DNA of 64,000 nucleotides from Scortum barcoo (lineage: Eukaryota; Chordata; Actinopteri; Centrarchiformes; Terapontidae): NCBI GenBank assembly GCA_023238725.1, contig CM041538.1, positions 3,130,182 through 3,194,181 on the forward strand. Reading direction: 5' to 3'. The position numbers were made by a program, and so were the translations under genes. Below, in pieces: positions 11,501-25,070 of this stretch; the stretch's first letter is position 1; the number at the start of each line of letters is the position of its first letter. The notes below the pieces were generated by a model. That model was not told the origin of the DNA, did no database searches, and worked only from the letters and a program-made list of their open reading frames with translations.

Positions 11501-13562
11501 GTTGTGTGGAGAATAAAAATATTAAATTGGAACGGTGTCGGGTAATGGGTTTCCTCTGGTGATCTGACAAGCACTATGGTCAAAGCAGCTTTAATTTGTG
11601 AAGAGGAGGCAGTTGTTTGTGTTACAGTTTGAGATTTCAGCTGAACGTCAAGTTCAGTTAAAGCTAACCTAGGCGACATTGTGTGAGCTGCTACTGTGTT
11701 GATGTTCGGTAGATGTAAAAGCAGTGTTGATTAGTTTGAGAACTGAGTGAACCCTTGGTTGTGTAAAAAATTAAATTAAGCTATAACCTAGTATTATTTT
11801 CTACTGTGAAACCAGAGGAAAAACTCTGATAGGAAAAAGTACTTTTTCATTTCCATCAAGGACCATTTTACAAATAATGTCTTCAGGTAAGACTCCTGAT
11901 GGCTGCCCCAGTAGAGTCCTTCTAAAGTCCGAACCAGCGAATTGTGACTATATGGAGCATTTCTAAATGAACCTGTATCAATCATGTTAGGTAGAAATTT
12001 GCTAAACAACTACATAAACACAGATGTGGTTAAGAAAAACAGTGGTTGTACTGGACATTGCACGGGTATGGAAAAAGTCGCAGAGCATCTTAGAAAATAA
12101 GTAAATGTGCTCTTTAATGTTGACCCCAAGAGTAGAAGAAAAGAAACACTCAGATTCCATGCTGTCAAAATTGGAAGACATGTGAAGTGTCTCCTCCATT
12201 TAACTGTCAGGCCATCAGGAAACCTGTGATTAATGTCACCCAGTAAGGACCATTTTAATCGGTATGATTGTTCAAATTGTATGTTATGGACTCAAAGGGC
12301 ATGGAGCACTGTTGTTCCCAGTTAAGAGTAAATCATGTTGAAATGCAATATTTCTTCCTATCTCTGTGTCCTTTTCATAGATGCACTGCAGTGGAACTAG
12401 TTTAGGCCTTTTTGAGAAGTGTTTTCAAAAGGTTAACATGCTGACAAAATATAGAAAAATATATTTTAAAAATCTGAATGTCACAGAATCAACCTACTTT
12501 ACCTTCAAGACCGTTCACACTTTGTCTCCAGTCATATAATTCATATTTTAAACTACAAAGATCCAGTTTGTTTCATGTGGTTGTACCCCAAAACCAATAT
12601 GCCTTTACCAATCTACCAATGGCGTGTAGAATTGTAAGTGTGCCTGATGGAAACCCAGGGCGTACCATTGTGGTGGTGCAGTGGCATCTATTAGACATCA
12701 CAACCTTTTACAAATCAGCAAATGTTCTTAGGTGATTTTATTTGCTCACACACCATAGACTTTTGAACAAAATAGCAATGGCTTTTTTGTTCAGAAATAG
12801 TTTGTTGTGCTCATCACTTGTACCGTGAAGTGGTGATAAAGCATTTGTTGAGACCATAGCCCATAGCCCACATGTATCTATCCATAACTGTTGCAGACAA
12901 AGCAAATATTCTGATGTGCTGTCTTGTTTTTGGGTCCATTCATGGTGCACCTCAGAGACAGTTTCCTTTGAAATGGCCAGCAGCTCCACAATCATGGTGA
13001 TGCTCAAACCTACACTCCACTTGCTATCGTGCCTTTTTCATGGTCTGTTAGCTGAAACTTGAGGACCACTCTACATAAGTAATCCATTCACATGCAAAGC
13101 AAGTGTGAAAATTGAGTTGCTGTTGCATGCAGCTGTTAATGTAGAGACTCATTTGCAAATGGAAAAGGCAAGCCCACTTCCTCTGCAGAGGGAGTTTTTT
13201 GATCATTTCCTCCTGAAATGTGGACACATTCAGTGTGATTTAGCATCATTTGCGCAATTGGCTGTCCCATATTGCATTTCTCTTACAATAGAACCACACA
13301 CAGTTACAGTCATTAAATACTTACATTAATACCTACATTAAAGGTATGGTCATGGTTTACTGAGGATCATTGTTGAATTGTGGTTATCATAATAGGTGTA
13401 TTTTTTTTTAGTAATTACACACCTACTTGCTGGTACAACTTGTATAGATACAAGAAGTTTTAGTTACAGACTTGCTTAGATCTATTCATGTATCATTTAT
13501 TCATGTGATCTATAAACCTAAACCTAAAAACCTTGATACTGACTGCTACAGTTTTTGCAGTT
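8574..13562. other. Non-coding sequence, nothing recognised
   Basis: About 5 kb with no supported exon, RNA gene or transposon end. It has a small (AAT)n-like patch near 9600-9622. Its longest open frames (for example 11326-11679 minus) show no motif or splice context. Confidence 0.45.
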
Positions 13563-13645
13563 TAAAGCCCAAAATCACAAACATCGTTTGCCTCGAGAGG
13601 GCTTTACAATCTGTACAGTTGTGACACCCTCTGTCGTTAGGGACA
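13563..13645 (-). mobile_element. 3' end fragment of L2/CR1-like LINE
   Basis: This stretch matches the 3'-terminal part of the two LINE copies at 25791-27476, with shared words such as GCTTTACAATCTGTACAGTT and GTGACACCCTCTGTC. It is read on the minus strand. Only the last 80 or so bases of the element are present, the usual result of 5' truncation. Confidence 0.75.
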
Positions 13646-14811
13646 GCTACATCATCGCGTCTGCAAAATATAGTCTTCCAGCATTTACCACATTTACCAT
13701 CTATCCATTACTGAGAACATAAAGAAAAAATGTAAATATTTAGCACAACAATGATGTGTCTTTTTGTTGTTGTTTTTGACTTGGTGTCACTGCCTCAACA
13801 TCAGGTGTGAGTGTGGAGCCCTCCATCTTGTATTAATACTGCATGGATTAGCATATGTACATGAGGGATATTAAATAATGAGATTCTACAACAAGTAAAG
13901 CGTTACCAATGACAGGGTGAAGTTATTTTCCACCCTCTGAACTCCAAATGCAGATTGAACCAGGCACCAGCTTGCTAATGATACCCCCTTCATTCACAAC
14001 ATTGCCTTAATTAAAAAGTGAATGGACCCCAGCTTTTATCTGTGACTAGTTGATGCTCTCAATAGCAGAATGAGGACGCAGCCGCCTCTTTTGTTCCCTC
14101 AGTGACACCTAGTGGTGAACCATCTAGACAGATGGTAGGCAGAAAGGAGAGGATAAGATATGGATAAAAAGGGAGCAAAATGGAGAGACGGGAAGAGAGA
14201 AACAGTGTGTGCTTACTTTGAGAACCCCAGCAGAGTCTAAATGAATATCTCAACACAGTATTGATCCAGACACTGTCACTCCCATTCTTTATCTCAGCCC
14301 TCCCACATCCCGCTCACAGTCTCTCCATCTTTTGCTCCTTCGCTGTCAAATTCAAATTCATCTCGTGTTTTTCCTCTTCCCTCACTCTCTCTCTTGCTCG
14401 GATTGTCTCTCGCTCCTATGGTGCCCCAGGGTATAATCAAATAACTGCCACAGAGATGGAGTGTATCAGGAGCTGGCATGCGGTTCAGTGTATGTGTGCA
14501 TACGAGCATGCTCCTTTACCTTATGTCCTCACCAGAATAGAAACATCCTCAAGGGGTGAGTTGGTGGACAGGCGTGTATTTAGGGTTTCAGTCTTTGGTT
14601 TTCAGCAGTCTTTGCTGTGATCTATGTGCACTGCACTTCACAGAGATTATGTCAGTCACACATGATTGTTGCTGCCACCAACTGATCTCTTCCTATGCTA
14701 CGCAGACGTTTCACAGGGAAGATAAACCAAACTTACCAGGTTAAACTTTGTGTTAGATCAGACAGAGAGGAGCTATACAATGAGATTATTAATATATAGA
14801 CTTGCAAGGTA
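13646..14811. other. Non-coding sequence, nothing recognised
   Basis: No exon or element is supported. Pyrimidine-rich sequence near 14310-14410 gives long open frames by composition alone. Confidence 0.5.
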
Positions 14812-14819
14812 TTATAGGT

Positions 14820-15619
14820 AGTGATGTGTCCTTCCGTGTCGAGGCTTCGAAGTGTGTGTTGAGTAATTCAGGTAGATTTCTGTGAAGCGCGTATTGAAGC
14901 TTGTGTTGATGACGTATGTGGTGACGTTCTAAGCCTCGTGAGCCGGCCGTACCATGTGAATTTACATTTCCATACATTTCCGTACATTCAGAAAACGGTT
15001 TGCGGGTTTGGCGTGCGAAAACGCAATGGAGTCTCCCTCCCGTTTTATGAACTTGAGACTTTATTGCACGTTTGTTGTTGTTATTTTAAAATAAAAATAA
15101 ATAAAAATTAATAAAATGTCCCTCTTTTACATGTTACATGTTGTCCCTAGTAACATAAGGACGGTCACAAACCAAGTAACACAAGAATCAAGAATCTTTA
15201 TTTGTCATTATGTTTTGGCACATAATGAAATTAAGATTGGTGACTCCCAGCTGTAAACATAAATATGTGTGAATTATAATGTAATATGTACATAGTCATA
15301 AATATCTAAAGTATAAAGTTCACATCACAACCCTCTCTTTGTTTCCATTCTCCCTTTTAACCCTGCTAATGTATCATAAAGATAGACACAGTATTAATAA
15401 GTTAATCATTTATGTACATTCATTCATTCATTTATTCAATACAAAACTTCACACACCAAAGCCATGGTGTCATTGATAATCACTCTGCCTGTTTTACATC
15501 TATTGTCCACTTGACGGCATGTTGACAGCAAATGAAGCATCATGAAGCTTCGGCCCATGAGTGAACTATTTGGATGGAAAGCTTCAATGCTTCGTGAGGC
15601 TTTATCTCACCATCACTAA
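14820..15619. mobile_element. Non-autonomous hAT-type transposon
   Basis: An 800-bp unit flanked by the perfect 8-bp direct repeat TTATAGGT (14812-14819 and 15620-15627), the duplication length typical of hAT elements. Its ends are short inverted repeats built on AGTGATG (left) and CATCACT (right), and both subterminal regions contain repeated GAAGCTTC/GAGGCTTCG words, also typical of hAT ends. No transposase frame is present, so it would have relied on a transposase made elsewhere. A retroposon tail lies inside it at about 15153-15235. Confidence 0.78.
15153..15235 (-). mobile_element. LINE/SINE 3' tail fragment inside the hAT element
   Basis: The words AGAATCAAGAATCTTTATTT and CATAATGAAATTAAGA resemble a 3' tail, read on the minus strand, that is common in fish retroposons. 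No target duplication is visible. It may have been part of the hAT element's cargo or have landed in it later. Confidence 0.5.
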
Positions 15620-15627
15620 TTATAGGT

Positions 15628-17040
15628 ACAGATGGGTTGTATGCAGGGGTGAAAAGTACTAGAATATTATACTCAAGTATGGTTACTTTAAAGACTTTTT
15701 ACTCAAGTAAAATGAAAAAATATTTGTATTAAAATGTACTCTGATTAACGAAAAAAGTAGGCTGGTTAAAACTTACTCTGATTAAACGTTACTGCATTAT
15801 TAGGTAAAGCAGTGGTTGCGAGTTAAAGCAGTGGTTCTTGAAGCCCTCATCTGCACAATGGGTTACAAAAATAAGTGTATGTTGTTGCACCCACCTGTCT
15901 CAACAGCATTCTGCGAGCCTCTTGTACCACAACTTTCTACCTGTTCATTCTCAGTGCATAATACAACCAGTCCACACAGCCTCTCTGTCCCACTGCACTC
16001 CTTGAAGAGAACTGAATGAGCGTGACAATGTTTCAGGGGTTATGTCAGAAACAGCACACCTCAGTGAAGGTAAAAGTTACTAAGTGAATGCAGAAATCAC
16101 TGCTGGAACATCCGTTTTAGTGTTTAGCAAGACTCAGCAACCACTGGCTGATCATACAACAGGTGTGTTTGATAGGGATCACTATTCATACTCACCAGGT
16201 GGTGCATAAAATCAGTGATTAATCATGCAACCTTTTTAAACTATGCAGAGGTCCAATAATGCTAACCATAACCCATGATGTCATCCTTTTATTGCATCGT
16301 TCTGCATTTATGTACCGTTCACCAAGGGGTAGAATTAACAAATTACGTTTGCTCTCATTACTTTAACAGTCCATTTTGCGTGTGTATGTACTTTTGTGTG
16401 TGTATGAGTTAAAGGAAATACCATATGTGGACTCCCTTGTCAACATTCAGTACTTTTGTTTATTTTGTTGCCCAAGAATTTGACATCTAGAATTGTTGGC
16501 TGGTCCATGACAGGGCCCGTACAGAGCTAAGGCAGACCCAGCTTGGCTGTAATGCTATCTCCCCTCAGCGATGTAATGAACGCAGCTCCACCTTGTAACG
16601 CTCCCAAAGCACCATGTGCAGAAACCACTTTAGGCTTTATCTATCCACCAGGAGCAGCAGTGACCATACAAGCTGAACCCGTTTACTGTCTTCAAATGTG
16701 ATCATTTTACATCAAGGTTACCACTGGGCATTTTTTATTGAGTCAGCACACATTTCCACCAAGACAGAACATTGTAGACTTTGTAAAGGTAATCCTTAAT
16801 TTATGGCTGACCTTCTGTGTTAAAATGCAGCACATTGCTCCGATGTACCTAATAAAGTCGTCACTGAGTGTAAATTGGCAGGTGAGGAATCCTTCAATGT
16901 GGACATTATTCCAACAATACTGAGCTGTGTGAACCACATTTTCGAACTAGTTTCATTTCACAGTCTCACTTGTACATAAAGTAACACACCCCCACTAATG
17001 TAACACACTTTTCAGTACTAATTTTGCAACTTTTCAGTAT
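15628..17040. other. Non-coding sequence, nothing recognised
   Basis: No exon or element ends supported. Confidence 0.45.
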
Positions 17041-17150
17041 TTTAACAGAGCTGCCCGGTAATGCTCCTGTTGCTGAATGGGATCGAGTCTCTGCAGCCAA
17101 AGTCTTGTAGAAAAGCATCCGAAAAGAGCTGTGGGTATTAACTTTTGTGC
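17041..17150 (+). pseudogene. Possible DNA-transposon transposase C-terminal relic
   Basis: The stretch containing GCTGAATGGGATC and AAAGTCTTGTAGAAAAGCAT reads, with a stop, like the last part of a Tc1-type transposase, where an Ala-rich start is followed by a Val-Glu-Ser-x-Pro-Arg-Arg-like end. It is short and degraded, and no inverted repeats were located. Treat this as a weak resemblance. Confidence 0.28.
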
Positions 17151-18938
17151 GTACACATACGTTTGGAAATGTGGTGTATACTGTGTGTCTGTGTGTGTGT
17201 GTATGTTCAAGCCTTCAGAAGAAGTGTGTATTGAGAAAAATACAGCCATTAACCAGGCTTTACTTGGTTCTGCTGCCTAATCAGCCACTAACTCTCCCAG
17301 GTCCTGCCGCAGTAATACCAGCACAGCAGAAGACAAGACAGAGGGACAATAGAAGAATCAGAGACAATGAGGGATAAATGAAGAGGCTGTGGTGGAATTA
17401 GAGATGAAGAGGGGTGATGATAAAATGCTGCCAAGAAGTAGAAAAAAAGGCGGCGGGGAGAGAATGTAGGTCGTGAGGAAAAGTCAGCGACGGAATATTA
17501 TAAAATCGCCAAAATGAGGCACCCCAGAGGCCGTATAGAAAGGTAATGTCAAACTCCTTTTCATGATTTCCAATATTGTTTTGGAAAATGTGCATTGTAG
17601 ATAGCATATTTTAATGCCAAGAACTCATTTTGTTGCTTGGTGTTATAATTTTTTTTCAAAATCGAGGATTTTCCTGAAAAAACTGGATGGATTAGTCATA
17701 CTTTGTTTTAATACACGAAAGTGTATGTATGTATTAATGACGGAAGTTATGATAGAAGATGCTTGGGGACAGACAACAGTTCGGTAGCATGCTTTCGACA
17801 CTAAAACATTAAGTCAAATCAAAGACTACAGACAGATTTAAACTGATGATACTGTTTAGGCAGAACTTGATTGGTCCTCTTGTGTACATCTTCAACACTG
17901 ATTGGTGCATTTCAGGTCGAACCTTAAAGAACTTAAGTTAGAAAATGAGCTAGGAGACAGAACCTTTTAATTTTTGTTTTGTAATTCTACTGTATAGGGC
18001 CAAAGATAGACAGAAGCTACGCAAAATTTTAAAAACTTGTTGAAGAAGAGTTTTGTGTATATAACTCATTTCTGACAAAAATATCAGAAACATATAAATC
18101 TACGTTAGGATCTATAATATTAAAGTTTAATTAGCCATTTCACCACTCCTACCAAATAATATGTTGTGTGCTTTCAGCCAGTAGTTATTTTACTCTTACA
18201 TTGTATGTTTTAAAAGATTTATTGGTGAATGATACAAAATGATGCCTGCCCAGGCCTTCTCCAATTCTCTATCATTCTTAAAAAAAATCACAAAATAAAA
18301 GTTAACTTTTTTAGTATAGATTTGTAAGATAGTGCCATAGTTGGAAGCTTCCCCCCACTTCATACAAAGATTATCTTCGACTCCCTGCCTTCCCTGTGTT
18401 TGTGCTTGACCTCCACTAAAGCCAGCTACACTTTCTATATCCCCCACCAACACCCACAAAGCTCTGGCTAATGTTTAGCAATCTCATTCAGCAATCTGCC
18501 CTTCTCCTTTGTCTGTCAGTTTGAGCATGTGTGTCCTTGAATACAGATGATAGAAAATGATGAAATCTACCAGTTGTTTTTGTTGTGCTTTGCCGTAGGC
18601 TACGTGTCTAATTAATTTTTACCACCCAGGGTAACTGATTTTTTAAGTCTTTGTTTCACCGTGCACGCTGGTGAAGAGGATTCTGGTAGAGGGCACCTTT
18701 ACATTTTGAATGTCAGGCTTGTTTATTTGCCAAGCGCTTGTTATATTGTGGTTCAATATTCTTATTTTAATGCATCTCGAACAAGAACTGGGAGAGCACA
18801 TATGTGTGTGAAGGCTAGAGGACCATTGAAATGAGTTATTTTGATACTGTGACAGAAAAATGTGTGGTATGTATGTAAGCTTTGTAATCTGCATCTGGAT
18901 GTACATCTGGATTACATTACGTATACAAAATGCACAAA
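17151..18938. other. Non-coding sequence with a short (TG)n run
   Basis: A short (TG)n run lies at about 17178-17202. Nothing else recognised. Confidence 0.5.
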
Positions 18939-18946
18939 TATATATA

Positions 18947-19010
<64 letters not shown>
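18939..19010. repeat. (TA)n microsatellite
   Basis: About 36 TA units with one interruption (CTA near 18948-18950). Ile-Tyr open frames on both strands across it are artefacts. Confidence 0.97.
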
Positions 19011-19013
<3 letters not shown>

Positions 19014-20769
19014 TAAAGGTTTTGCTCATAGTGACAAACAAATAGAGAATTATTATCTGACTATCCAGTTCTCCTTCAGTCTAAGATATCTTTTATTAGC
19101 TTCTTTCAGCTCACTGTTTGGATTTTACAGCCTGCAACCTTACTGTTTGGTCTTACCTTTAGTAAAAAGACAACTGTTTACAAAAAAGTTAGCTGTTTTA
19201 ACTAGGTTGTGATATGTGAATGTTATCTTTACAGCTTATTTCTGTGGCCAAAAAGCAATTCCTGCATACTTAAGGTCAAAGAAAGCTCACAGATATGGTT
19301 GAATATGAAAGTCAACATATCCCATTACAAGCTTTAAGTTGGGCCAAGGAAGATCAGAAAAAAGGGAATCTCCTGTGGGTTTCTCAACTCTGCAGGGACT
19401 AAGTGGTCGATTCTTCCTTTCTGGTTTTGGTGGTCACTATTTATGAGCAGGCTGCCTTTTCACTTGCTGTTTCAGCTGTTCTTCCAGCATTTTTGAGGCA
19501 GAATTATAACTGTGGTCACACATCAGATTTTAGAGCATCTGTAATTGTAGTCCAAATCAGCAGTGAAAAGAAACACTGTAGATCTATATGTATAAACACA
19601 TCTGTAAATAGTAAATATGAGCCATATCCTGGATATACTGTACCCGTTGGACACAGTGAGTGGACGGTCAGTGTGGACTTTTCAACTATTCATTTCTTCT
19701 TATTTTACAAGCATGACTGCCTGTCTAACCTCACAGTACACCTCCCCCCCCTCCAGAGTTTTAAACCCACAGTTTTACAGTGAGGGAATCCAATTACATC
19801 CAGCACCTAGAAAGACAGAGAGAGAGAGAGAAAGATAGACAGAGGGGAGACTGAAGAAGAAAAAGAGAAAAAAAAATCAATGACAATCCAACTGAGGTGG
19901 AACTAAGCTTGACAGTGGAGCTCCTTTCTCTGCTGCGCACTCGTTTTGTTTTTTCCTGGAGCGATAAAAGTGTATGACTGTCTGGGTGTTTATTTCACAT
20001 GAACTCACCACATTAACCTCTGGAACACTCTCAAGGGTTTTTTGTTTCTTTATTCATTCTTTTTGTTTTATCCCCCTTCCCATTCTTCTGTTCTCGGTTT
20101 CTCTTTCCAGCCTCTCATTAGCTCTCGCTGTCTCCTTTCTCAGTACTTTCATCTCTCTCATGTATTTGACTTTGTGGCTACCACCCTGTACAGTATGCGT
20201 CAGTCTTATCCAGTGCCATTGTAGGAGATACAGTTTGCATAAGTCATATTCCAACAGTAATGTTTTTATAATTATTACTGTCCTGGCACTGGCCATATCA
20301 CTGTTTTATGGTTATGATTATTCAAAGCCTTGTGGGCAGGATTAAGAGTAGGGACGTTATCTTCCAAGACTAGAAGAAGCTTCATTCTTGAAAAAGAGCA
20401 ACAGACAAATGTCCACAAATGTGGCAACAAGAATGGTTGAGATCTATGCAGCTGCACAGGATGTTGTAAGCTCACATGCCTAAACCTTTTTGGATTGTTG
20501 TGAAAAACTGCAACTTCTGTGTGAACAGAAACAGTGAACAGTCAGTAGGATACTTTTACTACTACTAAAACAAAACAACCACCCCTCCTAGAGAAATCAA
20601 ATAATATGAAATCAAATGAAACAAATAGCTTGTCATCATCATTAAAAAGGTGCAGGGCAGGGTTTATGTATATTTTCCACAGGTCTGTTTCATTTTTAGT
20701 AGGAAGTACACTACTTTTTGAAGTGTCATTGTATGCAGTGGAATGAAGTTTTTTTTATCTTTAAGAGGC
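19011..20769. other. Non-coding sequence, purine-rich patch at 19810-19880
   Basis: A GA-rich tract at about 19810-19880 is the only notable feature. The pyrimidine-rich part at 20040-20160 gives chance open frames. Confidence 0.45.
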
Positions 20770-21260
20770 CTAGGTCAAACCATGAAAAGTATTTGGACAG
20801 TGGTGTCCAGATACTGTTGGCCTCCATCAATGGGCTCGTCTCTGTTGGGGATGAGTCTGCCTGCAGGAGGGAGATTGACCATCTGGTGACCTGGTGCAGT
20901 CAGAACAATTTGAGCTCAGAATTGTAAAGACAGTAGAGTAGTAGAGCCTCACCAAGAAAGCTCAGCAGAGGATGTACTTCCTGCTGCAGCTGAAGATCAA
21001 CCTGCCAACGTCAGTAATGGTACACTTGTTAACTACCATCATTGAGTCTATCCTCATCTCTTCCATCACCATCCGCTGCCATTGCCAAGGACAAGGGCAG
21101 ACTGCATCATATTGCTTTGATGAGAAGGTGATTGGCTGCAATCTGCCATCCCTCCAGGACCTGTACACCGCCAGACTGTGACCAACCCCTCCAACCTCAG
21201 ACACAATCTCTTTGAGACACTCCTGTCTGCCGCACACCCCCACAACCCGTCCACCCCCTG
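20770..21260 (+). pseudogene. Non-LTR retrotransposon ORF2 relic (C-terminal part)
   Basis: Two open pieces read on the plus strand. The first (to 20927) holds GDESACRREIDHLVTWCSQN, the stretch that follows the reverse-transcriptase active site in many fish jockey-superfamily LINEs (CR1, L2 or Rex1-like). The active-site Tyr-Ala-Asp-Asp position reads Tyr-Leu-Asp-Ser here, so it was already inactive. The second piece (20972-21181) has FLLQLKINLPTSV and VIGCNLPSLQDLYTARL, the thumb and C-terminal region. A segment between the two pieces is missing compared with the family, and stops interrupt both. The sequence then fades out before 21260. Confidence 0.72.
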
Positions 21261-24200
21261 ACCCTTATAGTGTATACCTGTGTTCACAAGAGTGTAAGAA
21301 ATATGCACTTTTGCACTCATTTAAAGAATCTTTATCAGACTTTATCTGGTCTGAAATAAGAATTTAATATGTGATTTGAAAATCCTCAACACGTTCTGCC
21401 ATCTCCCTGTTAAAAACCTGTCAAACAACACCTTTAAATATATGAAAATGTATCCTTTCAGGAATAATACATTATTTCAAATATAGTCTTACAGTGCAGT
21501 GGAGTTCTTTCATCCTGGTTTTTGAAGTGTCTTCACCTCCCTGTTCTCTCAGCTCTTACTTTCATCAGTTGTCACGAGGGCTCTCTATAGACATACTGTC
21601 TAGCCTATAAACAATACATTAATGATTTCAGACACTACTAGCTCACTTTGTCAAAAAGGATGCCTCAAAGAGCCTTTTTTAGTCTTTTAAAGAATTTTCT
21701 TTAGATTTACTGATGTGAGGCTTTACAGGGTAGGTATAAACAAGTCTTTTCAAGGTGCACTTGCAGCACTGTATTCACAGAATGATGATGAGAGGAGTGA
21801 TTTCTGTGTAATGAATTATTTCAAGGAACGTATAAATTGTATAAATTTAGTAGTAGTCTAATCACGCTTTTCATTTTGAACAAATCTCTCAGCCAATTTC
21901 CAGTATTTTCCCTTGACCCCTTCTATCCAGTGAAAGAAAAAACATTCAAAATAACAAAAAAGATTTTTTTTTTTTTTTTAATCATAAGCTTGATACAAAA
22001 AAAGATTAAATGTCAGAAGAAAACTCCTTTAAAAAAAGCAGGATACTTTTAGGATTATTACACATTATGATTATCTCTTAATACAGGCTGAATTCTATGA
22101 CTAGGCCCACCGATTTCACTGTCCATTCCCATTATCACCAAGAGCACATTTTCATCGCCATTTCTTTTTTCTCCACTAATCACCCCTCTTAAAAGAATGC
22201 ATCATACTCAGTAACAGGGTCAACCATACCTCCTCACTAAGATAAAAGGTCCTGTCCCTTCCTTGCTCAGAGTTGCTTTGAGAGTTTTCCTAAGTCACTC
22301 CTAAACGAGGACTCCTTGTGAGAAATGTTCAGGCTAAGTTAGGAGCTCAGTACTCTGAGAGTATAGAGTGTTTGTGTTTGGTCTGTAATGGTAATGAAGA
22401 AGACATACTCTGTTGACAAGGTGCACAAGGTTTTCTGTGTCTGTGTTTTGTAAAAACAGAATTATAATGAAGTTTTAATTCATATTTAAATGCAAGTCAT
22501 TTAATAAGAATTCAATTGGTTCACCAAAAAGTCAAAAAAATCCATTCACACTAAGGATATTATTCTACTTGGACAGTGGAAAAATACAGTTTGCAGCACT
22601 GATGATCTCTGCCTCAGGCTTCTGACAGAATTATTCATCAAACCAAAGAGGCTTATCAACCCCCAAGCTTTTTGATATTTCCTTTGGTGTTCATTACATA
22701 TCAAACACCAACTGCAGTAAATACATAAATAAAGGTGACTTCATGGCCATTGTTAGATTACCCAGTAAAATCTGTGCGAAATGTAGAGTAACCACATCAA
22801 AGTATGATGATTTGTTTGAGTTGATATGTTTATTCCAGATACAACACACTCAACATGTACATATCTTACTTTGTTCAATGTATGAAATCTGATGCAGTTA
22901 ATAAAATATATACATTTTATCATTTTCATGAAATCTGTCAATTCATGTATCTGTCTAAATAGATTTTTTTCTCACATTCCTATATGTAAAAATATTTCAT
23001 TTTATCTGTCAAATGGACTTAGAGAAGGAGATAATTCCTGAAACACGAAATCATCCATAGCCACATTAAAGGCTTCAAAAGTTTATCTGATCTATGATCT
23101 ATGAAATTTGTTAGCTGGGGAATATTAAACACTATTTAGGAATCTTACTGAAAGGTGAGATACGATCCTTTGTGAATATGGCCCCATATCTGCTGAAAAC
23201 TAGCAGTACTTCTGTATCTGTATCACCACTTAAACTTTAGGCCTACCATGTTGAAAACACTATATACAAAATGTTTAGAGTGTTGATAAGAGCCATTATA
23301 TCACCTGATCTTAAACAGACTCTCCTGGCTCTAGAAAAAAACAACCCTGTGGAAACTTTACATTAAGGCATAATTCAAAAAAGGAGGAAAATTCAGTGAC
23401 ACACAAACACGTTTTTTTACTTGTTAAAATGCCTATAGTCTATAAGTTATTTAATGTCTACTGAAATCTGGCTGCTTCCCTTAAGTTCCAGGAAATTGAT
23501 CGGTTAGTTTTCCCCTGAGAGCCTGATGATGACAGGAAACTCTAGAAGAAAAAGCTGATTTTTATCTGTTCGAAAGGAATTTGATATGAAACTGTTGTTG
23601 AGAAAAATTACAATGACACTTTCTCTGTTTTATGACGGCTTTATCTCCTCTCTCTTACATTATATCTCTGAAGTCGATGAGGTGTCATTTAGAAATCCAC
23701 AAGAAACATTTTGTCACACAAATGATTTCCAGGCTAGCGACTGTGTAATGACATCCAAAAATGCTGATCTCTGCCCATTAGACAGCACTCCAAACTCTCC
23801 ATATTATTGTCTATATACAAGGCTGGGTGGGACTATTGGGGATATGGGATTAATACAGAGAGAAAACCAAAAACCCAGTAATGCCGAGGGTAGGACTTAC
23901 GTGCCCTTATGTGTTTTAGCTGTGTAAAATATCATACTTATCGGTATGTTGTACCATCAAAATAAATCTCAGATGCCTGCGTCACCTAAGAACACCAACA
24001 ATACAGGGGCGGATATGCTATATGAGTGTAAAGGCTTGAACCAAAGTCCTCATGGTCAATGGGCCCTTCTATGTCAAGCTGATGTCAGTACAGGATAAGG
24101 GAATTCATTCATTGTATGCTCTGGAAGGAAAGTGTTCATTAGATTTACCACTCGGTTCTAAGTAGGAATAAACAAACTAAAGAAATGATATTTCAGAATG

Positions 24201-24566
24201 TACTTTGCCCAAGGGCATGTAGTTAGAAAGGTGGAATACCTTCTTTGGTCCAAAGCTATTGTTACTGTCCTCCGTGGTCAAGAGGTACTTCAGTATGTTT
24301 TATACTTAAATGATGTGTATAAAAAAAAGTTAGCATCGTGTTTGTGTGTGTGTGCTCCACTGTGTGTGTGTGTGTGTGTGTGTCATAGTGTGTCATTGTG
24401 TCAGAGCTTCTTTTGCTTTTTCAGTAGAAATGTAATAGGTTGAAGGCTATTATATTGTGATATTGAAATATTAAGAGTATGCTTGAAGCAAAACAGGTTG
24501 TCAAAAAGATATTTACAAACAGCACACATGTGTTGTATTTCTTTTTAAAAAGAGGCCAAAGTCAAG
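21261..24566. other. Non-coding sequence, nothing recognised
   Basis: AT-rich, with a T-run at 21965-21980 and a (TG)n run at 24361-24382. The open frame at 23586-23927 has no motif and no splice context. Confidence 0.45.
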
Positions 24567-24605
24567 TGACTTTTATCTACACAGCCCAAAGTCACAAATT
24601 TGTCT
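24567..24605 (-). repeat. Short LINE 3' tail fragment
   Basis: CACAGCCCAAAGTCACAAAT resembles the 3' terminus of the L2/CR1-like LINE seen at 25800-25850. It is only about 40 bases long. Confidence 0.35.
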
Positions 24606-24629
24606 CATTAAAAAGAAAAAACTTAAAAG

Positions 24630-24649
24630 AAAAAAAAAAAAAAAAAAAA
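24630..24649. repeat. Poly(A) run
   Basis: About 20 consecutive A bases. Confidence 0.95.
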
Positions 24650-24898
24650 GGAGCAGATTGAAAAGCAAGTACCAGTATGTATTAGAAGGATACAAATTAA
24701 TCACAGATGAAAAATATGTAGTTATTTGTAATTTAAGTATTTAAATGCGAAAGTTTAAACTGGTCCAATATTAAACTATTCAGTTATTCAGTATAAATAC
24801 ATTGTCATATGTTATGAGCGTAATCAGATTCTGTACACACTGAAGTGTAATGCAGTGTAAGTCTAATGCAAACATGGAAGGGATTTACAGCGAAGGAT

Positions 24899-25070
24899 AT
24901 ATGGTAAATGGACCCTGATGGACAAAGCAGTGTTTTTTTTATTTTTGCCTCTCTTTACACATTCACACATTCACACAGTCGATCACAAACACACTCACAA
25001 ACTGGTCACAAGAAAGTGCTGCCATGCAAAGGCATGACCTGCCTGTAAGGAGCAACTTTGCTCTGAACAG
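24899..25070 (+). repeat. Dispersed vertebrate repeat fragment
   Basis: The order ATGGTAAATGGACC, then repeated CACATTCACACA words, then CTGCCATGCAAAGGCATGAC and GGAGCAACTT follows a repeat widespread in fish genomes. Degraded, with no clear ends. Confidence 0.5.

Noticed and set aside
12738..13007. Minus-strand frame with MIVELLAISKETVSEVH, like a transposase helix-turn-helix
   Set aside because: The match is only about 17 residues. No inverted repeats, catalytic motifs or continuing similarity were found.
18643..19212. Open frames on both strands with long Ile-Tyr runs
   Set aside because: They are translations of a (TA)n microsatellite. The same applies at 51468-51701 and 62948-63346.
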